Below, piece by piece: positions 6,962-12,431 of a DNA stretch of 16,417 nt. The notes under the pieces are model-generated. The model was not told the DNA's origin. It made no database searches and saw only the letters and a program-made list of their open reading frames with translations. Source of the stretch: JBBCJM01 sp037190175 (GTDB taxonomy: Bacteria > Pseudomonadota > Alphaproteobacteria > Rhodobacterales > Rhodobacteraceae); contig JBBCJM010000169.1 in the NCBI GenBank assembly GCA_037190175.1, positions 1-16,417 of the forward strand, read 5' to 3'. A program made the translations under genes and the position numbers. Numbering within the stretch: position 1 is the first letter of the stretch; every line of letters starts with the position of its first letter.

Positions 6962-8032
6962 GAGTTCGACGGTGGAGGCGGGCTCTGCGGCACCGGGCGG
7001 AAGGGGTTGCAGGATGCCCGCGCGTTCCATGTTGGCGCGGGCGATGGCGACGGCGCCCTCGCATTGCGAGGCATGGACCATCGGGGCGGTCAGGAAATAG
7101 TCGGGCGGATAGAACCGCGCCTGCGCATAGTAGGGGACATAGAGTTCGTAGCGCGCGCGCAGGTGCGGGTTGTCCAGCCCGATGTCGGCGCGGCGGTCGT
7201 GGCGCAGCCGCTCCACGTCGATCATCGCGGTGACACCGATGCTTTCCTCGGCGTCCTCCTGATACGCCAGCGTCTCGCCCCGGTGGTCGAGGATGTGCGA
7301 CCGCCCGCCCAGCAGGCTGTTGTCGGGGGAAAAGCCGATGGGGCCGGCGACGTTGGCCGAGATCAGGAAGCTCATGTTCTCGGACACCCGGGCGAGCTTC
7401 GCCGCCTCCTGTGCCGCCGAGAAGCGCGAGTTGGTGGGGTGCAGGATCACCTCGGCGCCCTGCATCATCATGCAGCGCGCCACCTCGGGCACCATGATCT
7501 CGGCGCAGGCGATGACGCAGAGCTTGCCCAGGGGCGTGTCCACCACCGGCAGCACCTGCTCCTGCGGGGTGACCTTGAGGTAGTCGGTCATGAAGTCGTG
7601 GACCGAGGGGAAGGCGGCGGTGTTCACCCGGCGATAGTTCAGGATCACCTCGCCCGAGGGGCCGATGATGAAGCTGGAGTTGAAATAGCGGCCCGGCCAT
7701 TCCTCGGGCGCCTCGAAGATGTTGCCCGAGATATAGATGCCCTCGCGCTTGGCCAGGGCGCGCAGCGGTTCGGTCAGCGGGCCGTCCACCGGGCCGCAGG
7801 CCCGCGCGATCCAGTCGGCCACGCCCATGCCCAGCGGCGGGCCCTGCATCCCGAATTCGGGGAAGACCACCAGGTCGGGGCGCTGCGGCCCGGCCAGCGC
7901 CTTTTCGATCAGCCCCACCAGCCGCGCCTGGTTGCGGGCGATGACCTCGCGCGCCGCGGCGTCGTCGGGCGCCTGGCTGGCCCTTTCGCTGCGCATCTGG
8001 ATGCAGGTGGCGCGCCAGGGTTCGATGGGCAT
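6959..8032 (-). CDS. Nitrilase-superfamily amidohydrolase, paralogue 2, with Lys-to-Arg change
   Basis: A 357-residue carbon-nitrogen hydrolase closely related to the protein at 2583-3611. Landmarks fall at identical positions: PWRATC near the start, E59 in VVFPEF, ADWIARAC (72-79), GRYFNSSF (114-121), R135 in NYRR where the family has the catalytic Lys, and C176 in IACAEIMVPEVAR. The C-terminal third differs more and is longer. It is first in the leftward operon, followed 9 bp later by the Rieske oxygenase. The start at 8032 (MPIEPWRATC) is supported by AAGGA six bases upstream, and an earlier in-frame ATG at 8092 is rejected because it would overlap the operator-like site. Probably hydrolyses an amide or carbamoyl intermediate just before or after oxygenation; the substrate is unknown. 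Confidence 0.88.
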   Translation of the reverse strand: MPIEPWRATCIQMRSERASQAPDDAAAREVIARNQARLVGLIEKALAGPQRPDLVVFPEFGMQGPPLGMGVADWIARACGPVDGPLTEPLRALAKREGIYISGNIFEAPEEWPGRYFNSSFIIGPSGEVILNYRRVNTAAFPSVHDFMTDYLKVTPQEQVLPVVDTPLGKLCVIACAEIMVPEVARCMMMQGAEVILHPTNSRFSAAQEAAKLARVSENMSFLISANVAGPIGFSPDNSLLGGRSHILDHRGETLAYQEDAEESIGVTAMIDVERLRHDRRADIGLDNPHLRARYELYVPYYAQARFYPPDYFLTAPMVHASQCEGAVAIARANMERAGILQPLPPGAAEPASTVEL

Positions 8033-8071
8033 CGGAGTTCCTTCGTCTGTCTGGCGGAGGCTGTGCACCGC

Positions 8072-8081
8072 TGGTATACCA
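8072..8081. promoter_or_regulatory. Perfect TGGTATACCA palindrome, probable regulator site
   Basis: A perfect 10-bp palindrome lies in the divergent gap between the leftward nitrilase-Rieske-reductase operon (start 8032) and the rightward GntR gene (start about 8182). It matches the sites at 48-59 and 2507-2518. A degenerate second site TGGTACACCG is at 8117-8126. The position next to a regulator gene suggests autoregulation plus control of the operon. Confidence 0.55.
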
Positions 8082-8181
8082 AACCTACACATGAGCGCCC
8101 CCGGAGTCGAGGGAAATGGTACACCGGCGGCATTTCCGTGGTGTTCCGTTGCGCAGGGCGCTAATTACCAGGCTGGAATCG

Positions 8182-8862
8182 ATGGGGATGCCCGGGATGG
8201 ATGCAGGCGGTCAGGGCAATGGCGAGGCGGGCAACCGCACCGGGCATGTCTACGAACGAATCATCGACCTGCTGATCCGCACCGAGCTGAAGCCCGGCGA
8301 CGTGATCGTCGAACGCAAGATGGCCGAGATGCTGAACGCCTCGCGCACCCCGGTCCGCGAGGCGCTGGGCCGGCTGGAGGCCGAGCGGCTGGTGTTCAAG
8401 CAGCCGGGCCGGGGGGTGACGGTCAGCCCCTTCTCGACCGAGGCCTTCGTGGAGATCCTGAACGTCCGCCTGCTGCTGGAAGGCGAAGCCGCGCGGCAGG
8501 CCGCCGGGCGGCTGCCGGCCGAGCTGATCGCCCGCATCCGCGCGGAACAGGCGCGGCTGGAGGCGATCGGGAACCCCAGCCCCGCCGAGGTCTGGGCGGC
8601 CGACGACCTCTTGCACGGGGCCATCGCCGATGCCTCGGGCAATGCGCTGATGGCCGACATGATCCGCGACCTGCGCCGGCGCACGCATGTGTTCAACATC
8701 TTCCTCAACCCCACGCGGCAGCTGCACCGGGTGGGCGAGAACGCGGAGCTGATCGACGCCATCGAGGCCGGCGACGGCGAGGCCGCGCAGGCGGCGATGC
8801 GGGCGCATATCGAGGCGGTGCGCACCATGCTGGTGGACCGCCTGACCGGGGTGCGGCGGTAG
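8182..8862 (+). CDS. GntR-family transcriptional regulator, FCD (FadR/VanR) type, no. 1
   Basis: A 226-residue DNA-binding regulator. An N-terminal winged helix runs from about 22 to 82, with VYERIIDLLI, the recognition region LNASRTPVREALGRLE (51-66) and wing GRGVTV. It is followed by an all-helical FCD ligand domain. FCD proteins usually bind a metal through an Asp and three His; here H145 (DDLLHGAI) and H209 (MRAHIEAV) are present but the middle one is N187 (GENAELIDAI), so metal binding may be lost or changed. Ligands of FCD regulators are typically organic acids of the pathway they control, so a repressor released by a pathway intermediate is expected. The exact start is uncertain among ATGs at 8182, 8188, 8197 and 8116; none has a clear ribosome site. 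Confidence 0.88.
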   Translation: MGMPGMDAGGQGNGEAGNRTGHVYERIIDLLIRTELKPGDVIVERKMAEMLNASRTPVREALGRLEAERLVFKQPGRGVTVSPFSTEAFVEILNVRLLLEGEAARQAAGRLPAELIARIRAEQARLEAIGNPSPAEVWAADDLLHGAIADASGNALMADMIRDLRRRTHVFNIFLNPTRQLHRVGENAELIDAIEAGDGEAAQAAMRAHIEAVRTMLVDRLTGVRR

Positions 8863-8896
8863 GGGCTTGCCTTCGGGCGGGGTTCCGGGTTCATCT

Positions 8897-8913
8897 GCAT
8901 ACATGATGTATGC
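8897..8913. promoter_or_regulatory. Perfect 17-bp operator palindrome over the RidA-like start codon
   Basis: GCATACAT-G-ATGTATGC is a perfect 8-1-8 inverted repeat, the odd-length symmetry typical of FadR-subfamily GntR operators. It is the best example of the motif GYATRCAnnnTGTATRY found also at 10081-10097, 10954-10970 and 14822-14838. The ATG start codons at 8903 and 8906 lie inside it, so binding here would block transcription through the start. Confidence 0.65.
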
Positions 8914-9361
8914 GACCGATGCCGACCTCCTGCGCCGGGCCGGGGTGGTGCTGCCCCCGCTCTCCATCCCCATCGGCAACTTCGTGCCGGCGGTGGAGGC
9001 GGGCGGGCTGCTCTACGTCTCCGGCCAGGCGCCGCTGGATGCCGAGGGGCGGGCGCTGACCGGCAAGGCCGGGGCAGTCGGGCTGGCCGAGGCGCGGCGG
9101 CGGGCCGGGCTGGTGGCGGTGGCACTGGCCGCCTCGGTCGCCGTGGTGCCGGGGCGGCTGTCGCGGGTGCGCCGGGTGGTGCGGATCCTCGGGATGGTCA
9201 ACGCGGGGCCGGAGTTCACGCAGGCCGACGAGGTGATCGCCGGCGCCTCGGAGATGCTGGAGCGGCTGTTCCCCGGCGGCCATGCGGTGACCGCCGTGGC
9301 CCTGCCGGGCCTGCCCGGCGACATCACCGTGGAGATCGAGGCGGTGATGGAGCTGGGCTGA
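8903..9361 (+). CDS. RidA/YjgF-YER057c-UK114-family protein without the catalytic Arg
   Basis: A 152-residue member of the RidA superfamily, closest in layout to the longer subgroup whose members start with a helix followed by NYVPA and LLYVSGQ. Here the segments are IGNFVPAVEAGGLLYVSGQ (24-42), RVRRVVRILGMVN (88-100) and DITVEIEAVMEL. RidA deaminases hydrolyse reactive enamines/imines using an Arg (the R of RAxVEV). The aligned place here is V129 (HAVTAVALP), so classical deaminase activity is doubtful. In pyrimidine and ureide pathways RidA relatives such as RutC assist steps after ring opening, which fits this cluster. Start codons ATG 8903/8906 sit inside the operator palindrome and lack a clear ribosome site. 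It ends immediately against the convergent racemase gene. Confidence 0.82.
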   Translation: MMYATDADLLRRAGVVLPPLSIPIGNFVPAVEAGGLLYVSGQAPLDAEGRALTGKAGAVGLAEARRRAGLVAVALAASVAVVPGRLSRVRRVVRILGMVNAGPEFTQADEVIAGASEMLERLFPGGHAVTAVALPGLPGDITVEIEAVMELG

Positions 9362-10012
9362 TCAGACCGGCACCGCGGCCAGCACCGGGTCGATCACCGG
9401 CACGCCCAGGTCGGCCTCGAGCACCGCCCGCCGGGGGCCGAAGCCCGCGCAGCCCAGCACCACCGCGCCGCCGCCCGCCGCCACGATCCGCCGCCCGGCG
9501 GCCAGCAGTTCGGGATACAGATCCGCCCTGTGCCCCGCGTCATGCGCCGAAACGCCCGACAGCGGCACCTCCTCGGCCAGCCGGTCCAGCACCCCCAGCC
9601 CGGCGAGCATCCGCCGGTGCCGTTCCATCGGCGCGGGCGACAGCGCGACGATCCCGAACCGCTCGGCCAGCCCCAGCGCGGTCAGCACCGCGGCGTGCTG
9701 CACCCCGATCACCGGGCAGGAAAGCCGCGCCCGCGTCGCCGCCAGCCCGGGGTCCGAGAAACAGGCGATGATCACCGCCGCCGGGGCGTCCAGCCTCCCG
9801 GCCAGTTCCGTCACCCGGGCGCCGGCCTCGGCCACGTGGCGGTCGGTGACGATGGTGGCGGGGGATTCCGCGATGGTGTGGCAGACGAAACGCGGCCCGC
9901 CGAACCGCTCCAGCGAGCGGGCGATGGAGGCGGTGACCGAGGCGGAACTGTTGGGATTGATGACCGCAACCACCGGGGGAGCCGGCCCTGCGCCGCGACT
10001 GCCGTTCTGCAC
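9362..10012 (-). CDS. Hydantoin/allantoin racemase-like protein (Asp/Glu racemase superfamily)
   Basis: A 216-residue PLP-independent racemase of the hydantoin racemase family. It has the N-terminal strand VVAVINPNSS (14-23) that marks these enzymes, and both catalytic cysteines of the two-base mechanism: C84 in IIACFSDPG and C188 in VVLGCAGFG. Known members invert 5-substituted hydantoins (HyuA/HyuE) or allantoin (HpxA). A chiral cyclic ureide substrate fits the hydantoinase encoded at 14894-16324. The start is taken as GTG at 10012, with a weak GGGA upstream. It is divergent from the second GntR gene across a 127-bp promoter region and convergent with the RidA-like gene; the two stop codons abut as TGATCA (9359-9364). 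Confidence 0.88.
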   Translation of the reverse strand: MQNGSRGAGPAPPVVAVINPNSSASVTASIARSLERFGGPRFVCHTIAESPATIVTDRHVAEAGARVTELAGRLDAPAAVIIACFSDPGLAATRARLSCPVIGVQHAAVLTALGLAERFGIVALSPAPMERHRRMLAGLGVLDRLAEEVPLSGVSAHDAGHRADLYPELLAAGRRIVAAGGGAVVLGCAGFGPRRAVLEADLGVPVIDPVLAAVPV

Positions 10013-10076
10013 CGTGATCGTTCCCGTCCCGCTGCCCGCAACCGGCAGCTTTCGATTGCTAGATACTGCGGCGGGT

Positions 10077-10097
10077 TATAGTATGCAACTTGTATAT
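10077..10097. promoter_or_regulatory. Operator-like palindrome and -10 box between racemase and GntR no. 2
   Basis: GTATGCAACTTGTATAT at 10081-10097 fits GYATRCAnnnTGTATRY at every defined position and is symmetric around 10089 (TATGCAA / TTGTATA, one mismatch). TATAGT at 10077-10082 resembles a -10 box for the rightward GntR gene, with a poor -35 (TTGCTA at 10056-10061, 15 nt away). The site suggests autoregulation and control of the divergent racemase. Confidence 0.55.
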
Positions 10098-10127
10098 GGC
10101 GCGGCCGCCATTCCGGGAAATGGTGCG

Positions 10128-10133
10128 AAGGAG
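10128..10133 (+). promoter_or_regulatory. Strong ribosome binding site selecting a TTG start
   Basis: AAGGAG, one of the best Shine-Dalgarno matches in the window, lies 6 nt before TTG at 10140. No ATG or GTG in the regulator's frame is at a suitable distance. The in-frame ATG at 10083 lies inside the operator and lacks such a site. Confidence 0.65.
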
Positions 10134-10139
10134 AGGTGT

Positions 10140-10823
10140 TTGGATACCCACGATATTTCGGTCGCAAGGGAGGACGGCGCCGCGCGCGACTCCTCTGAAT
10201 CTCTGTCGCGGCTGGCCTACAGGGCCGTGCTGCGCCAGATCCTCGACGGCAAGCTGAAGCCGAAAGAGGTCGTGCACGAGGGCAAGCTGGCGACCGACCT
10301 CGGGCTTTCCCGCACGCCGGTGCGCGAGGCCATCGGCAAGCTGGAGGGCGAGGGGTTCCTGATCCGCTCGGGCCGCACCGTGATGGTGCAGGAACTGACG
10401 CTGGCCGACTATCTGGAAATCCTGCACATGCGGCGGCTTCTGGAATGCGAGGCCGCGGGGCTGGCGGCCGAGACGGGGCGGGCCAGCCACGCCGACCTGC
10501 GCGCCCTGCGCGAGGAGATCGCGGCGCTGGACGAGGAGCACGGCGCCGAGGCGCACTGGACGGTGGACAGCAACCTGCACGACCTGATCGCGCGGGCCTC
10601 GGGCAGCCGGCTGCTGGCGCAGACGGTGGCCGACCTGCGGCGGCGGACGCTGCTCTTCGGGCTGGACCGGCTGCCGGGCCGGCTGCGCAAGGGGCGCGAC
10701 GAGCATCTGGCGATCATCGACGCGATACTGGCCGGCGACCGGGCCGAGGCGGTGGCCGCCATGCGCCGCCATCTGGACAGCACGCGCGACGAGGTTCTGT
10801 CCAGCCTGCAACGCTTCGACTGA
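10140..10823 (+). CDS. GntR-family transcriptional regulator, FCD type, no. 2 (TTG start)
   Basis: A 227-residue regulator with a winged helix at about 26-84, including LATDLGLSRTPVREAIGKLE (50-69) and RSGRTVMVQ, then an FCD domain. Unlike the first GntR protein it keeps all three candidate metal-binding histidines: H147 (NLHDLIARASG), H189 (RDEHLAIIDAI) and H211 (MRRHLDS). The family senses small organic acids and usually represses. Start choice: TTG at 10140 with AAGGAG six bases upstream. It lies 3' of the operator at 10081-10097 and is followed by a long hairpin and the xdhA promoter. It is the best candidate for the protein reading the 17-bp motif repeated in the right half of the window, including its own promoter (inference). 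Confidence 0.9.
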   Translation: MDTHDISVAREDGAARDSSESLSRLAYRAVLRQILDGKLKPKEVVHEGKLATDLGLSRTPVREAIGKLEGEGFLIRSGRTVMVQELTLADYLEILHMRRLLECEAAGLAAETGRASHADLRALREEIAALDEEHGAEAHWTVDSNLHDLIARASGSRLLAQTVADLRRRTLLFGLDRLPGRLRKGRDEHLAIIDAILAGDRAEAVAAMRRHLDSTRDEVLSSLQRFD

Positions 10824-10842
10824 GCCCTCCTTCCGGGGGGCC

Positions 10843-10911
10843 GCTCATCAAGCCTGACGGCTTTCTTCGCTGCGGTGGCGTGAGCGAAGATAGCCGCCAG
10901 GCTTGATGAGC
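10843..10911. repeat. 69-nt long hairpin between GntR no. 2 and xdhA
   Basis: An almost fully paired inverted repeat. Outer stem: GCTCATCAAGCCTG (10843-10856) with CAGGCTTGATGAGC (10898-10911), 14 bp perfect. Then CGGCT/AGCCG (10858-10862 with 10892-10896) and TCTTCGCT/AGCGAAGA (10864-10871 with 10883-10890), closed by an 11-nt loop GCGGTGGCGTG. There is no U-tract after it on the plus strand. It begins 20 nt after the GntR stop, so it may end that transcript, but its length and sequence differ from the GC-clamp terminators here. It could also be a small palindromic repeat element or a structured RNA. Confidence 0.7.
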
Positions 10912-10931
10912 ATTCCGTGTCCGGCGCCCGC

Positions 10932-10960
10932 TTGACCGCGCCGTGCGCGACAGGTATTCT
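10932..10960 (+). promoter_or_regulatory. Sigma70-type promoter for xdhA-xdhB
   Basis: TTGACC (10932-10937) and TATTCT (10955-10960) are separated by exactly 17 nt, close to the housekeeping consensus, 52 nt before the xdhA ATG at 11013. The -35 hexamer is identical to that of the nitrilase operon promoter at 2487. Confidence 0.62.
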
Positions 10961-10970
10961 GAATGTATAC
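10954..10970. promoter_or_regulatory. Operator-like site overlapping the xdhA -10 box
   Basis: GTATTCTGAATGTATAC fits GYATRCAnnnTGTATRY at 12 of 14 defined positions, with a perfect right arm TGTATAC. It covers the -10 box and the expected transcription start, the usual place for repressor action. Confidence 0.55.
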
Positions 10971-11012
10971 GTTGCCGCTTCCGGCGGCGGATCGGAACGG
11001 GGCGGCTTTCCC

Positions 11013-12431
11013 ATGGCCTTGCGCAAGTGCCTGTCATTCCTGCTCAATGGCGGCACGGTGGAACTGGACCGGGTGCCGACCGACCGCACGCTGCTGGACT
11101 TCCTGCGGCTCGACCGCCGGCTGACTGGCACCAAGGAAGGCTGCGCCGAGGGCGCTTGCGGCGCCTGCACGGTGCTGGTGGGCAGTCCCTGCGGCGACAG
11201 GGTGGACTATGCCCCCGTCAACGCCTGCATCCGCCCCTTGGCCACGCTGCACGGCCAACATGTGGTGACCGTGGAGCATCTGGGCGGCCGCGAGGGCAGC
11301 CACCCGGTGCAGCGCGCGATGGTGGAACTGAACGGCTCGCAATGCGGGTTCTGCACCCCGGGCATCGTGATGGCGCTGGCGGCGGACCGCCTGCAGGGCG
11401 GCGGCGACCCCGAGACCGCGCTGCAGGGCAACCTCTGCCGCTGCACCGGCTATGGCCCGATCATCGAGGCCGCGCGGCAGGCCGCCGCCGACCCCGCGCC
11501 CGACCCGCTGGCGGATGATGCGGCGACCGCGGCCCGGCTGGCGGCGCTGGAGGACGGCGCCGATCTGGCGGTGGAGGGGCCGGGGGGCACCACCACCTTC
11601 GCCCCGGCCAGCGCCGACAGCTTCGCCCGGCTGCTGGTGGAGCACGGGGGCGCCAGGGTGCTGGCCGGCGCCACCGACCTGGCGCTGGAGATCACCAAGG
11701 GGCTGAAGCAGCCCCCGGTGCTGGTGCACATCGGGCGCGTCCGGGGCTTCGACCGGCTGGCGGAGGAGGCCGACGGGCTGCATATCGGCCCGGCCGTGAC
11801 CTTCGCCTGCGCCATGCCGGTGCTGGACCGGCTTTACCCCGAGCTTGCGGCGCTGTGGCGGCGGATCGGCGGGCCGCAGGTGCGCCATGCCGGCACCATC
11901 GCCGGCAATATCGCCAACGGCTCGCCCATCGGCGACAGCCCGCCGGCGCTGATCGCGCTGGGCGCCCGGCTGGTGCTGCGGCGGGGCGAGCGGCGGCGGG
12001 AACTGCCGCTGGAGGATTATTTCATCGCCTACGGCCGGCAGGACCGCGCGCCGGGCGAGTTCATCGAGGAGGTGATCGTGCCGCCCCGCCCCCCCGGCGC
12101 GCTGATCGCCGCGCACAAGGTGTCGAAACGGCGAGACGAGGACATCTCCACCGTCATGGGCGCCTTCTGCCTGATGCTCGACGGCGGCCGGGTGCGGCAG
12201 GCCCGCATCGCTTTCGGCGGCATGGCGGGCACCCCGAAGCGCGCGGGGGCGGTGGAGGCGGCGCTGATCGGCCAGCCCTGGACGCGCGAGACCGTCATCC
12301 GCGCGCAGGCGGCCTTCGCGCAGGACTACCAGCCGCTCAGCGACTGGCGGGGCACCGCGGCCTATCGGCTGACCGTGGCGCGCAACCTGCTGATGCGGGT
12401 CCATGCCGAGGCGGAGGCTGCCCATGTCTGA
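11013..12431 (+). CDS. xdhA: Xanthine dehydrogenase-type molybdenum hydroxylase, small (2x 2Fe-2S + FAD) subunit
   Basis: A 472-residue electron-transfer subunit of the R. capsulatus XdhA type. An N-terminal plant-type ferredoxin domain has C44, C49, C52 and C72. The second 2Fe-2S domain has C111-x2-C114 (CGFCTPG) and C142-x-C144 (LCRCTGY). A FAD domain contains LAGATDLALEITKG and the GTIAGNIANGSPIGDSPP segment characteristic of xanthine dehydrogenases. A CO-dehydrogenase flavoprotein C-terminal domain follows. It takes electrons from the molybdenum subunit encoded next and passes them to NAD+ or another acceptor. It overlaps xdhB by 8 bp (ATGTCTGA). The start is ATG 11013; its ribosome site is weak. 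It is transcribed from the promoter at 10932-10960. The gene symbol reflects family; xanthine as true substrate is uncertain because of changes in the partner. Confidence 0.93.
   Translation: MALRKCLSFLLNGGTVELDRVPTDRTLLDFLRLDRRLTGTKEGCAEGACGACTVLVGSPCGDRVDYAPVNACIRPLATLHGQHVVTVEHLGGREGSHPVQRAMVELNGSQCGFCTPGIVMALAADRLQGGGDPETALQGNLCRCTGYGPIIEAARQAAADPAPDPLADDAATAARLAALEDGADLAVEGPGGTTTFAPASADSFARLLVEHGGARVLAGATDLALEITKGLKQPPVLVHIGRVRGFDRLAEEADGLHIGPAVTFACAMPVLDRLYPELAALWRRIGGPQVRHAGTIAGNIANGSPIGDSPPALIALGARLVLRRGERRRELPLEDYFIAYGRQDRAPGEFIEEVIVPPRPPGALIAAHKVSKRRDEDISTVMGAFCLMLDGGRVRQARIAFGGMAGTPKRAGAVEAALIGQPWTRETVIRAQAAFAQDYQPLSDWRGTAAYRLTVARNLLMRVHAEAEAAHV

Noticed and set aside
2583..8032. 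Calling the nitrilase-family genes N-carbamoyl-D-amino acid hydrolases on the strength of the hydantoinase and racemase neighbours
   Set aside because: The catalytic Lys is replaced by Arg and the sequence around the Cys is closer to the aliphatic amidase pattern; context alone cannot set the substrate.
10083..10139. GntR 2 start at the in-frame ATG 10083
   Set aside because: It falls within the operator-like site without a ribosome site, whereas TTG 10140 has AAGGAG at ideal spacing and yields the usual FCD regulator length.
10843..10911. Terminal inverted repeats of an insertion sequence
   Set aside because: The arms enclose only an 11-nt loop and no transposase gene is present; no flanking target duplication was evident.
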